64,000 bases of DNA, from assembly GCA_964586655.1 (NCBI GenBank), contig CAZPGY010000002.1:124001-188000 (forward strand), in the 5' to 3' direction. A program made the position numbers and the translations under genes. Position 1 is the first letter of the stretch; every line of letters starts with the position of its first letter. This document shows, piece by piece, positions 9,066 through 16,913 of this stretch. The notes below the pieces were generated by a model. It saw only the letters and a list, made by a program, of their open reading frames with translations. It was not told where the DNA came from and searched no databases. The DNA is from JAJYSO01 sp964586655 (GTDB lineage Bacteria; Bacteroidota; Bacteroidia; Flavobacteriales; Flavobacteriaceae).

Positions 9066-9563
9066 ATGGAGCAGAACAATCGCTGCGAATATAAAGACTC
9101 GGAACTGTATCAAAAAGCAGTTGAAATTAGTGATTTAGCCCATTATTTGGCACAGTTGTGTGAAAATCAAGAAGGAGCCAAGGCCGAAATTCTCGCCGAT
9201 TATGGTCGGCAAATCCGTGCCGATGCTTTGTTGATTCCGGCTAAGATTGCAAGTGCATGGCATATAGATTTATACGATCTCAAGATGGAAAATGCCGCCA
9301 TCATCAGAAAAGCAGGACGAGATTTATGGGTGGCCACCAGTGGTTTAAAAGTTTTTGGACTTAAAGACGAAGACTACCTCAGCCTGCTTCGCGAGACGAT
9401 TGAAGAATTCCGCATCCTTTTTGCAGAATGGGTCAAGACCTTTAACCCGTGGGATTATGTTATTGACCGTTGGGGACTGTTCAATCCTCCGGGCGTCAAT
9501 TATGACGACCACGACCCCGATGATGATCTCCCGTTTGACCCACCGGATTTAGAAGATTTATAA
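9066..9563 (+). CDS. Conserved protein resembling four-helix bundle (S23-type) family
   Basis: A 165-residue protein without an assigned function. The first 130 residues resemble the four-helix bundle family found as 23S rRNA intervening-sequence proteins (spacing of YQKAVEISDLAHYL, the IRADALLIPAKIASAW segment and later helices). This is a resemblance, not a proven homology. The tail after FNPWDY is short, rich in Asp and Pro, and ends DLPFDPPDLEDL, rather like the acidic tip of SSB. It follows fdx by 17 bp and is probably in its transcript. Confidence 0.7.
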   Translation: MEQNNRCEYKDSELYQKAVEISDLAHYLAQLCENQEGAKAEILADYGRQIRADALLIPAKIASAWHIDLYDLKMENAAIIRKAGRDLWVATSGLKVFGLKDEDYLSLLRETIEEFRILFAEWVKTFNPWDYVIDRWGLFNPPGVNYDDHDPDDDLPFDPPDLEDL

Positions 9564-9613
9564 TTCTTGCAGAACCGCGGTTTAAAAAAATCATATTTCA
9601 ACTTTTATTTTCT

Positions 9614-9621
9614 TACTTTTG
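9614..9621 (+). promoter_or_regulatory. -7 element of the pyrRB operon
   Basis: TACTTTTG matches TAnnTTTG, 25 nt before the pyrR start. The leader is too short for a classical PyrR attenuator upstream of pyrR. Confidence 0.5.
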
Positions 9622-9646
9622 TTCCCAACGAATCAAGTCAGCCACC

Positions 9647-10186
9647 ATGTCTAAGAAAGTTTTACTCAATGCCAAGGAAATTGACATTACCCTGCATCGT
9701 CTGGCTTGCCAGCTGATTGAGAATTATGGTGATTTTTCAAACAGTGCCCTTATCGGCCTTCAGCCTCGCGGCGTTTTTGTGGCCGACAGGATTCGACAAA
9801 TCCTTACTCATGAATACAATATCACTGCTTTAAAAACCGGAAAGCTGGACATCACTTTTTTTAGGGATGATTTTAGAAGAAATGAAAAACACCTTGAAGC
9901 CAATAAAACAAAAATTGACTTTCTGGTAGAAAACAAACGGGTAGTTTTTATCGATGATGTACTTTACACCGGAAGAAGTGTTAATGCGGCACTCACTGCC
10001 ATTCAATCCTTTGGTCGTCCCAAAGAGATCGAATTATTAACCCTGATTGAGCGACGATTTAGTCGGCATTTACCCATTCAACCTGATTATAACGGACGCA
10101 AAGTAGATGCCATCAACACCGAAAAAGTAAAGGTAAATTGGAAGGAAACCGCCGGAGAAGATTGTGTTTATCTCATTAAACAATAA
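9647..10186 (+). CDS. pyrR: PyrR: pyrimidine regulator / uracil phosphoribosyltransferase
   Basis: A phosphoribosyltransferase-fold protein (179 residues) that in other bacteria binds pyr mRNA in response to UMP and also converts uracil plus PRPP to UMP. The PRPP loop VVFIDDVLYTGRSV lies at residues 99-112, and LQPRGVFVADRI near residue 39 is the usual flexible-loop region. It is six bases upstream of pyrB, so the pair forms an operon. I see no attenuator structure in the short leader, so whether it regulates here by RNA binding is open. Confidence 0.92.
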   Translation: MSKKVLLNAKEIDITLHRLACQLIENYGDFSNSALIGLQPRGVFVADRIRQILTHEYNITALKTGKLDITFFRDDFRRNEKHLEANKTKIDFLVENKRVVFIDDVLYTGRSVNAALTAIQSFGRPKEIELLTLIERRFSRHLPIQPDYNGRKVDAINTEKVKVNWKETAGEDCVYLIKQ

Positions 10187-10192
10187 TATTTT

Positions 10193-11134
10193 ATGAGCAC
10201 GCTCAGTGTCAATCATTTATTAGGTATCAAATACATCAACAAGGCAGATATTCAGCTTATTTTTGATACGGCCGATCACTTTAAAGAAGTCATCAATCGC
10301 CCCATTAAAAAAGTGCCTTCCCTTCGTGATGTTACCATTGCCAATATCTTTTTTGAAAACAGCACGCGCACCAAGCTATCCTTTCAACTGGCCGAGAAAC
10401 GACTCAGTGCCGATACTTTAAATTTTTCTGCCGGATCTTCCTCGGTAAAAAAAGGAGAAACCCTCATTGACACGGTCAACAACATTTTGTCTATGAAAGT
10501 GGATATGGTAGTGATGCGTCATCCCAATCCCGGTGCCGGCATTTTCCTTTCCAACCATGTAAATTCCTGTATTGTCAATGCCGGAGACGGAACACATGAA
10601 CACCCAAGCCAAGCTTTACTCGACTCTTACTCCATTCGAGAAAAGCTGCATTCGGTAAAGGGCAAAAAAGTACTCATCGTAGGAGATATCATGCACAGTC
10701 GAGTAGCTTTAAGCAATATCTTTGCCCTTCAAAAACAAGGGGCTCACGTGAAAGTTTGCGGTCCCCTAACACTGATGCCGCATTATATTGAACAATTGGG
10801 GGTGAAAGTAGAAACCGATTTTCAAAAGGCACTGGAATGGTGTGATGTCGCCAATATGTTGCGCATCCAACGCGAACGTATGGACATGAGTTATTTTCCG
10901 AGTACCCGAGAATACGTTATGCAATATCAACTCAACAAAAAGCGATTAGACGCCTTGAACAAAGAGATTGTCATCATGCATCCGGGACCGATTAACCGCG
11001 GGGTTGAAATCACCAGTGATGTAGCCGATTCGGGGCACTCCATTATCTTAGACCAAGTAGAAAACGGAGTGGCCGTAAGGATGGCTATTCTCTATCTGCT
11101 GGCACAAAAATCAAAGCTCTATGAAACTGACTAA
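10193..11134 (+). CDS. pyrB: Aspartate carbamoyltransferase catalytic subunit
   Basis: Condenses carbamoyl phosphate with aspartate in the first committed step of pyrimidine synthesis (313 residues). The carbamoyl-phosphate loop STRTKLSF is at residues 57-64. HPSQALLD and the aspartate-binding HPGPINRGVEI are intact. No pyrI is adjacent, so this is probably the unregulated catalytic trimer. The downstream small gene begins inside its last codons (14-bp overlap), indicating translational coupling. Confidence 0.95.
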   Translation: MSTLSVNHLLGIKYINKADIQLIFDTADHFKEVINRPIKKVPSLRDVTIANIFFENSTRTKLSFQLAEKRLSADTLNFSAGSSSVKKGETLIDTVNNILSMKVDMVVMRHPNPGAGIFLSNHVNSCIVNAGDGTHEHPSQALLDSYSIREKLHSVKGKKVLIVGDIMHSRVALSNIFALQKQGAHVKVCGPLTLMPHYIEQLGVKVETDFQKALEWCDVANMLRIQRERMDMSYFPSTREYVMQYQLNKKRLDALNKEIVIMHPGPINRGVEITSDVADSGHSIILDQVENGVAVRMAILYLLAQKSKLYETD

Positions 11135-11459
11135 AAAAGACAATTACATTATTGTTACAGACGACAAAAACAATGTCAAAGGATTCTCCAATTTTTTGGA
11201 AAACCACGCCTATGATCAAATCAAAGACGAACATCTGGTTGTGGATCTCTTAAAATATGGAAAACTTCAACTTGAAGAACTTTTGTCTTTTTTAAACCTT
11301 TCTATCAAAATGCGAAAAAACAAAAGGTCGTTTGTCATCGTCAATGATGCCATCGTCATTGATGATGTTCCGGATGAATTGGCCGTAGTACCCACGCTTC
11401 GTGAAGCAGGAGACGTCATTAAAATGGAAGACCTCGAACGGGAAATGGGCGTGTTTTAA
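11121..11459 (+). CDS. Conserved small protein, STAS-like
   Basis: A 112-residue protein overlapping the pyrB 3' end by 14 bp. It has alternating strand and helix segments (IIVTDDKNNVKGFSNFL, HLVVDLLKYG, RSFVIVNDAIVID) that look like a STAS/anti-sigma-antagonist fold, but I find no phosphorylatable Ser/Thr motif that would prove that role. Databases sometimes label this family after the rnz gene that follows; it has no metallo-hydrolase motif. Position between pyrB and rnz is a familiar flavobacterial arrangement. Function unknown. Confidence 0.72.
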   Translation: MKLTKKDNYIIVTDDKNNVKGFSNFLENHAYDQIKDEHLVVDLLKYGKLQLEELLSFLNLSIKMRKNKRSFVIVNDAIVIDDVPDELAVVPTLREAGDVIKMEDLEREMGVF

Positions 11460-11516
11460 ATCATTAGATAAGCATCCCTCCCGCTTTACGCATGCATTAT
11501 TCTCTTGTTTATTAAC

Positions 11517-11682
11517 GAGCTCATTTAAACTTTCTATTATTGACTGCATCCCGAAGTTTCGGGATTGCCCCATCTTTTGTCTTTTCCTTACTCCATAGCT
11601 ACGGTTGCGCAGTGCAAAAAAGACTTCATCTGGGACAAAAACCTCTATTTTTCGCTTCAAACCTAAAAGTTTAAATGACCTC
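11517..11682. repeat. MITE-like inverted-repeat element in the pyrB-rnz gap
   Basis: Within the 316-bp gap 11460-11775 a 17-bp arm (11517-11533) is repeated in inverted form at 11666-11682 with one mismatch. Inside lies a perfect small hairpin (ATCCCGAA/TTCGGGAT around 11548-11565), the near-palindrome CCATAGCTACGG and GTGCAAAAAAG. There is no coding potential. A similar layout occurs at 52674-52819. The rest of the gap shows no other feature. Confidence 0.45.
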
Positions 11683-11775
11683 AATATAAAAACGGCATAA
11701 ATACCGGACTTGAGGCAGGAATCCGCTTTTTTATCCCTATTTTGCGGGTAGTTTCTCGGAAAAGTAAAAAAATAT

Positions 11776-12681
11776 ATGAAACTGACCGTTCTTGGCTGTT
11801 ACTCGGCTACTCCCCGTACGAATGCTCATCCCACCGCTCAGGTTTTAGAAATTAAAAATCACTTATTCCTCATCGATTGTGGAGAAGGCACGCAAGTACA
11901 AGTGCGCAAACATCACATCAAATTTTCCCGTATCCGGCGTGTTTTTATTTCCCATCTACACGGCGATCATGTATTTGGACTCATTGGAATGATTTCGTCA
12001 TTTGCTTTACTGCACCGCAAAAAAGAACTACACGTCTATGGCCCCAAAGGGATTAAAAAGCTAATTACCACCCAATTAAAACTCACCAAATCATGGGTTG
12101 ACTTTCCTTTATATTTTCATGAATTGGAAAGCAAACAACCCGAATTGATTTTTGAAGACGAAAAGCTTAGCGTAACGACCATTCCGCTAAACCACAGGAT
12201 CTATTGCAACGGTTATTTGTTTAGAGAAAAAGAAGGCGACCGCAAATTGCTGATTGACAAAGTGAAGCAACATAACATTGAAGTAGCCTTATACAACAAC
12301 CTCAAAAAGGGCAAGGATGTAATTTTGGATGATGGCACACGGATTCGCAATGAAGAACTAACCGCTCCCCCACCGTCCCCAATGAGTTATGCTTTTTGCA
12401 GCGACACACAATACAAACCCGACATCATTCCGCAATTAAAATCGGTGACCGCCCTTTATCACGAGTCCACCTTTCAGGAAGACCACCTCGATTTGTGTGA
12501 AATCACTAAACACTCCACCGCAAAACAGGCCGCCCTCATCGCTCGAGAAGCCGAAGTAGGCACCTTAATCTTAGGGCATTATTCCAGTCGATATAAAAGT
12601 TTAAACGGATTTAAAGCCGAAGCCGAAACGGTCTTTGACCGCGTAGCACTGGCCCGGGACGGCAAAGAATTTGAATGGTAA
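11776..12681 (+). CDS. rnz: Ribonuclease Z (tRNA 3' processing)
   Basis: A zinc metallo-beta-lactamase-fold endonuclease of 301 residues that trims tRNA 3' trailers. The metal motif SHLHGDH is at residues 59-65, with His17/18-region and distal ligands in AFCSDTQYKP, LYHESTF and ILGHYSSRY. The gene is complete and preceded by the small pyrB-linked gene plus an inverted-repeat element. The tRNA-His gene in this window does not encode CCA, consistent with a need for 3' processing by RNase Z. Confidence 0.93.
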   Translation: MKLTVLGCYSATPRTNAHPTAQVLEIKNHLFLIDCGEGTQVQVRKHHIKFSRIRRVFISHLHGDHVFGLIGMISSFALLHRKKELHVYGPKGIKKLITTQLKLTKSWVDFPLYFHELESKQPELIFEDEKLSVTTIPLNHRIYCNGYLFREKEGDRKLLIDKVKQHNIEVALYNNLKKGKDVILDDGTRIRNEELTAPPPSPMSYAFCSDTQYKPDIIPQLKSVTALYHESTFQEDHLDLCEITKHSTAKQAALIAREAEVGTLILGHYSSRYKSLNGFKAEAETVFDRVALARDGKEFEW

Positions 12682-12777
12682 AGCCATTACCCCAATTCTA
12701 AGAGTATTTCCTGCCGGTTGTCACAGCATAAAAAGAAACAAAATTGTACACGCAACAGTCGGGCTCATAAACGCTGC

Positions 12778-13245
12778 CTACAATTTTTCCAAACGCTCAT
12801 AAATCAGTTCTGATTCGTAACCTTTTCGGAACAGGTAATCTGATATTTTCTTTTTTATTTTAAACGGATGGGTTTCTGAAATACTTTGTAGGCGTTTGTC
12901 AAAAAGTTCCTGAAAAGTTGTTCGATAGGCGGTTTGATCAATTTCTTGAAGCGCTTTATCAATGAGATAATCCGATATATTTCGATATTTTAATTCTCGC
13001 TTCAGCCTATACCGGCCCCATTTCTTGAGTTTAAATTTATCGCGAACAAAAACCTTAGCAAAGCGTTCTTCATTGAGAAAATTATCATTGATCAGTCTGG
13101 CTATAATCACTTCCTGCGCTTCGGGAATCATGTGAAGTCGGTTGAGTTTTTCCTTAACCTCTTTGTGGCAACGTTCCCGGTAGGTACAAAAGCGCATCAG
13201 CTTTGCAGTAGCTTCTTCTAAAGTATATGATTTATAAGTCGTCAT
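12778..13245 (-). CDS. recX: RecA regulator RecX
   Basis: A helical RecA-modulating protein (155 residues) with tandem three-helix repeats: LMRFCTYRERCHKEVKEKL, then LINDNFLNEERFAKVFVRDK and WGRYRLKRELKYRNI. I take MTTYKSY at 13245 as the start because a TATTTTTG promoter element lies directly upstream at 13253-13260, inside what would be a longer frame. It reads in the same direction as rng but is separated from it by a strong hairpin, so it is probably transcribed on its own. Confidence 0.87.
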   Translation of the reverse strand: MTTYKSYTLEEATAKLMRFCTYRERCHKEVKEKLNRLHMIPEAQEVIIARLINDNFLNEERFAKVFVRDKFKLKKWGRYRLKRELKYRNISDYLIDKALQEIDQTAYRTTFQELFDKRLQSISETHPFKIKKKISDYLFRKGYESELIYERLEKL

Positions 13246-13252
13246 GAGCTTA

Positions 13253-13260
13253 CAAAAATA
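13253..13260 (-). promoter_or_regulatory. -7 element of recX
   Basis: TATTTTTG on the minus strand, 7 nt before the recX ATG, fits TAnnTTTG and leaves an almost leaderless mRNA. Confidence 0.5.
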
Positions 13261-13322
13261 CAAAGAATTTTCTTGTTTTGATTGAGGCGATTGGGCCGAG
13301 CCCGATTGAGACATAAAACACA

Positions 13323-13358
13323 AAACCCCAAACCGTAAATCATTACCGTTTGGGGTTT
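13323..13358 (-). terminator. Terminator hairpin downstream of rng
   Basis: A 16-bp stem with one mismatch (13323-13338 with 13343-13358) and a four-base loop. On the minus strand it is followed by TTTTGTGTTTT, so it most likely ends the rng transcript. Confidence 0.65.
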
Positions 13359-13372
13359 ATAAAAAATAGTAT

Positions 13373-13470
13373 ATCACCTCAAGGCCGCAAGACCCGACGT
13401 TTCTATTTGAGAACATTCTCAGAAAATCGAGCCTGCTTTTTTGCCTGTAAAAGCAGTATGTAAAGGTGAT
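13373..13470 (-). ncRNA. Candidate structured RNA in the rng 3' region
   Basis: On the minus strand, beginning one base after the rng stop, ATCACCT (13464-13470) pairs with AGGTGAT (13373-13379). They enclose an 8-bp hairpin (13433-13440/13449-13456) and a second hairpin (13408-13421) whose stem can be extended. The loop of the first hairpin contains AGGC, which could pair with GCCT near 13383-13386 as a pseudoknot. A terminator follows. I do not recognise the family; it may be a 3' UTR element or a processed small RNA. Confidence 0.4.
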
Positions 13471-13471
13471 T

Positions 13472-15010
13472 TTAAAAAATTACTTCGCCATCTTTATCAT
13501 GAAAGTGATATTCAAGATAAGTATACGCATCTCTCGGCAGGATTTTGACCCAACGTTTATGGTCAAAAAACCACTTGCTTCGAGGGGATGGAAAGCCTTT
13601 GGTGAGAAAGGCCGATATAAAGGGGTGAGCACTAAGGCTCAGGTTTTTATGTCCTTTTTTGATCAATTTTTGTAAATCTGCATTAATTTTATTGACCACG
13701 ACAATTGGGGCTTCAATTTCCCCATTGCCATTGGGATCTTTCTCCCTTGTTTTAATATTGGTTTCAGGCCTGACGCGTTGTCTTGTAATTTGAATCAAGC
13801 CAAACCTTGTGGGAGGAAGGACTTTGTGCTTTGCGGCATCATCACTCATTTCATCACAAAGATGTTTAAAGAGTTTTTTGCGATCCGCAGACTTTTTCAT
13901 GTCAATAAAATCAATCACAATAATGCCGCCCATATCGCGCAATCTGAGTTGGCGCGCAACTTCTGTGGCACTAATAAGATTAACCTCCAAAGCCGTTTCT
14001 TCTTGGCTTTTGGCTTTATTGCTCCGGTTACCACTGTTCACATCAATGACGTGCATCGCCTCGGTGTGATCAATCACTAAATAGGCGCCTTTGCTCATCG
14101 ATACGGTACGCCCAAAAGAAGTCTTGATTTGGCGCTCAATACCGTACTTTTCAAAAATCGGCACTTTGCTTTTATGAAGCTTTACGATAGATTCTTTATC
14201 AGGAAGGATTTTCGCAATGCGCTCCTTGATTTGCTCATACAGTTCTTCATCATCCATTCGAATGGAGGTATATGAATCATTGAACATGTCACGAACAAAA
14301 GACGAAGCCCAGTTGAGCTCGCCCAGGACTTTTGAAGGGTAATTGCCTTTTCGTATTTTCTTGCACATGGTAACCCAACGATTCATTAAGTTTTGCAAAT
14401 CTCGGTCAAGGTCGGCCACTTTTTTACCTTCGGCCACCGTTCGGACAATAACCCCAAAGCCTTTGGGCTTAATGCTTTTTACCAAACGTTTGAGCCGTTT
14501 CTTTTCGCTACTTTTCTCTATTTTTTGAGAAATAGAAATACGGTCTGAAAAAGGGACCAAAACAATGTATCTTCCCGGAAAGGAAAGCTCACTGCTCAAC
14601 CTTGGTCCTTTAGTTGAAATGGGTTCTTTTACTACCTGAACCAATATGGATTGATTAGGCTTTAAGACATCGACAATACTGCCGTCTTTATTTATATCTT
14701 TTTCAAAAGAAAAGTTTTTTAACTTAAAATCCTTGATTTTACCTGCGCTCACTCCTTTGATGAATTTCAGTAAAGAAGCTACTTGCGGACCGAGGTCGTG
14801 ATAGTGTAAAAAACCATCTTTCTTATACCCCACATCCACAAAAGATGCATTGAGCCCGGAGAGGACCTTCTTGGACTTGGCCAAAAAGACATCGCCTACT
14901 GCCAGGTTGTTATCGTTTTCTTCTTTATGTAATTCAATGAGTTTTCCATCTTTTAATAAGGCGAAATCAATGGCATCGGAACTTGATCTTATTATTAATT
15001 CCTTACTCAT
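13472..15010 (-). CDS. rng: Ribonuclease E/G family endoribonuclease
   Basis: A single-strand-specific endoribonuclease (512 residues) for rRNA maturation and mRNA decay. The N-terminal S1 domain includes ASFVDVGYKKDGFLHYHD. The DNase I-like core shows VIDVNSGNRSNKAKSQEETALEVN and GGIIVIDFIDM, with the two expected catalytic Asp residues. The CPxCxG zinc link that joins subunits in E. coli RNase E/G is absent. There is no long C-terminal scaffold, so it is RNase G-like. The start at MSKELIIRS excludes an unconserved 43-residue extension. It is flanked by hairpin-rich RNA on both sides. Confidence 0.9.
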   Translation of the reverse strand: MSKELIIRSSSDAIDFALLKDGKLIELHKEENDNNLAVGDVFLAKSKKVLSGLNASFVDVGYKKDGFLHYHDLGPQVASLLKFIKGVSAGKIKDFKLKNFSFEKDINKDGSIVDVLKPNQSILVQVVKEPISTKGPRLSSELSFPGRYIVLVPFSDRISISQKIEKSSEKKRLKRLVKSIKPKGFGVIVRTVAEGKKVADLDRDLQNLMNRWVTMCKKIRKGNYPSKVLGELNWASSFVRDMFNDSYTSIRMDDEELYEQIKERIAKILPDKESIVKLHKSKVPIFEKYGIERQIKTSFGRTVSMSKGAYLVIDHTEAMHVIDVNSGNRSNKAKSQEETALEVNLISATEVARQLRLRDMGGIIVIDFIDMKKSADRKKLFKHLCDEMSDDAAKHKVLPPTRFGLIQITRQRVRPETNIKTREKDPNGNGEIEAPIVVVNKINADLQKLIKKGHKNLSLSAHPFISAFLTKGFPSPRSKWFFDHKRWVKILPRDAYTYLEYHFHDKDGEVIF

Positions 15011-15104
15011 ATTGTATTCGGATTTTATCCACGCCTTCTTTGGAAAGCATAGATGGATTAAACAAAATTTATCACAGGTTTGAAGTGTGATTATTATTGC
15101 CGAA

Positions 15105-15188
15105 GAAATCTCTTTATAATAGAGAGATTTCGTTGTCAAAGAACTTAAGGAAAGTCATTTTATAATGAGAAATTATAAAATGACTTTC
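15105..15188 (-). promoter_or_regulatory. Two perfect hairpins in the rng leader
   Basis: Between the small basic gene and rng there is a 17-bp perfect stem with a 5-nt loop (15150-15166/15172-15188) and a 9-bp perfect stem (15105-15113/15123-15131). The first may end the HU transcript. Both could also act in the rng 5' UTR, where RNase E autoregulation is known in enterobacteria. Confidence 0.5.
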
Positions 15189-15207
15189 ATATACTGTATA
15201 AAATAAC

Positions 15208-15297
15208 CTATTTTTTCTTGTGTCTGTTAGCGCGACGACGCTTTTTACGTTTGTGATTGGCTACTTTATGTCGTTTTCTCTTCTTTCCACTTGGCAT
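15208..15297 (-). CDS. 29-residue basic protein, mS38/bS22 (AURKAIP1/COX24)-like
   Basis: A tiny protein beginning MPSGKKRKRHK and ending NRHKKK; 19 of its 29 residues are Lys or Arg. This composition and the pattern of basic helix segments match the AURKAIP1/COX24 family, which includes mitochondrial mS38 and mycobacterial bS22, both small-subunit ribosomal proteins. I recognise near-identical short proteins as widespread in Bacteroidota, usually unannotated because of size. It lies 28 bp downstream of HU and is probably co-transcribed. A ribosomal role is inferred, not shown. Confidence 0.75.
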   Translation of the reverse strand: MPSGKKRKRHKVANHKRKKRRRANRHKKK

Positions 15298-15325
15298 AAG
15301 CTTGTTGTTTTAAAAAATTAGACTT

Positions 15326-15616
15326 TTATTTTACCGGTACATTCTTCTTAACGCCCTCGAGAAAAACCTTTGCAGGTTTAAAAGCCGGAATGTTATGGGC
15401 CGGTATCTTGATGGTGGTGTTCTTTGAAATATTACGACCGGTTTTTTCGGCGCGTTTCTTTACAATAAAACTTCCAAAACCACGCAAATAAACGTTCTCT
15501 CCTTTAGTTAAAGAGCCTTTTACTTCTACCATAAAACTTTCAATCATGGCCTGAACGTCATTCTTTTCAATACCGAGATTCTCGGAAATGTTGTTTACCA
15601 ATTCTGCTTTTGTCAT
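15326..15616 (-). CDS. hup: HU-type DNA-binding protein
   Basis: A nucleoid protein of the HU/IHF family (96 residues) that bends and compacts DNA. MTKAELVNNIS starts the helical dimerisation part, and VYLRGFGSFIVKKRAEKTGRN begins the DNA-contacting beta-arm, which includes IPAHNIPAFKPAK with the intercalating proline. It is divergent from mutY, with its own promoter, and is followed on the same strand by the small basic protein and rng. Confidence 0.93.
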   Translation of the reverse strand: MTKAELVNNISENLGIEKNDVQAMIESFMVEVKGSLTKGENVYLRGFGSFIVKKRAEKTGRNISKNTTIKIPAHNIPAFKPAKVFLEGVKKNVPVK

Positions 15617-15657
15617 AATTATAATTAATTTTTGTTTCCTTTCAAAATTTCGGGCAG

Positions 15658-15665
15658 CAAATATA
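15658..15665 (-). promoter_or_regulatory. -7 element of hup
   Basis: TATATTTG on the minus strand fits TAnnTTTG and lies 41 nt before the HU start. Confidence 0.55.
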
Positions 15666-15742
15666 ACAATTAAAAAATCAAAACCTAAATGGATAACTCA
15701 TTAAAAAATAAGACAATAAAGCCGTAACATTGCAAAAAAAAT

Positions 15743-16801
15743 ATGTCCTTCTTTTCATCGACGCTATTGAACTGGTATGAAACCCATCAAAGGGATTTGC
15801 CCTGGCGCAACACCACTGATCCTTATAAAGTGTGGCTCAGCGAAATTATGTTGCAGCAAACCCGGGTTGCACAAGGGCTGCCTTATTATCAACTTTTTAT
15901 AAAGACGTTTCCCAGTATTTTTGATTTGGCAGCGGCTTCTGAAGAAGAGGTTTTAAAGCTTTGGCAAGGCTTGGGATATTATTCCAGAGCACGCAATTTG
16001 CATCACACCGCCCAGTATGTCGCCCAACAACACAAGGGGGTCTTTCCCAATTCTTATACAGCTTTAAAAAAATTAAAAGGCATTGGTGATTATACGGCCA
16101 GTGCCATGGCGTCCATTTGTTTTCAGGAACCTCGCGCTGTTTTAGACGGCAATGTGTTTAGGCTGCTTTCTCGTTATTTTGGAATAGACACCCCTATTAA
16201 CACTACCGAAGGAAAGAAAATTTTTAAAGCCAAAGCCCAGCAGTGTTTAGCCACTAAACAACCCGGCAACTACAATCAGGCCATAATGGAATTTGGTGCT
16301 TTACAATGCAAACCCAAGAACCCTGACTGCAACAACTGCCCCCTACAAAACAAATGTGTTGCCTTTCAACAAGGAAGAGTAGACCGCCTTCCCATCAAGT
16401 TAAAAAAAGGAAAACTCAAGAAACGCTATTTCAATTATTTGGTATTTATTGACTCCCACAGAAAAACCTGCCTCAACAAAAGAACCGATAAGGATATTTG
16501 GCAGAATCTCTACGAATTTCCGTTGATAGAGTGCCCGGGCAGCATCACTAAAGAAGAGCTTGTAAAACACCCTGCGCTCGCCGGTTTAACTGCTCCCGCG
16601 ACTATTGAGCTTTTCAATTCTCAACCCATCAAACATCAATTAACCCACCAAAAACTATGGGTCAAGTATTGGATTATTCATCAGCCCGAGATACCCGAAA
16701 ATTTCAAGCATCGGCCTTATCAGCTCGTAGATATTGAAGAAATAGAAAAATTCCCGGTTCCACGGCTTATTGACAAATTTTTGAATATTTTTGACTTTTA
16801 G
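15743..16801 (+). CDS. mutY: A/G-specific adenine glycosylase
   Basis: Removes adenine mispaired with 8-oxoguanine (352 residues). The catalytic Glu34 is in LSEIMLQQT, the helix-hairpin-helix LKGIGDYTASA carries the signature GIGxYTA, and VLDGNV holds the catalytic Asp. The [4Fe-4S] ligands have the classical C-x6-C-x2-C-x5-C spacing (CKPKNPDCNNCPLQNKC). A NUDIX-like C-terminal domain follows. It heads the mutY-ssb-gldE-gldD block that is conserved in flavobacteria. Confidence 0.94.
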   Translation: MSFFSSTLLNWYETHQRDLPWRNTTDPYKVWLSEIMLQQTRVAQGLPYYQLFIKTFPSIFDLAAASEEEVLKLWQGLGYYSRARNLHHTAQYVAQQHKGVFPNSYTALKKLKGIGDYTASAMASICFQEPRAVLDGNVFRLLSRYFGIDTPINTTEGKKIFKAKAQQCLATKQPGNYNQAIMEFGALQCKPKNPDCNNCPLQNKCVAFQQGRVDRLPIKLKKGKLKKRYFNYLVFIDSHRKTCLNKRTDKDIWQNLYEFPLIECPGSITKEELVKHPALAGLTAPATIELFNSQPIKHQLTHQKLWVKYWIIHQPEIPENFKHRPYQLVDIEEIEKFPVPRLIDKFLNIFDF

Positions 16802-16913
16802 ATTCAAAATGTTTTTGTAATTTTATCTATTTCAAAAATGGCTGATATTCAAACACATAAAAAGTGATTTCAGCTGACCATTTTTATCAAAATGCTTAAA
16901 CAAAAAACAAACT

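Noticed and set aside
9647..9647. A PyrR-responsive attenuator before pyrR
   Set aside because: The leader from the -7 element to the ATG is only about 25 nt, too short for the known antiterminator/terminator structure.
13246..13323. A longer recX start
   Set aside because: The extension spans the recX promoter and has no conserved residues.
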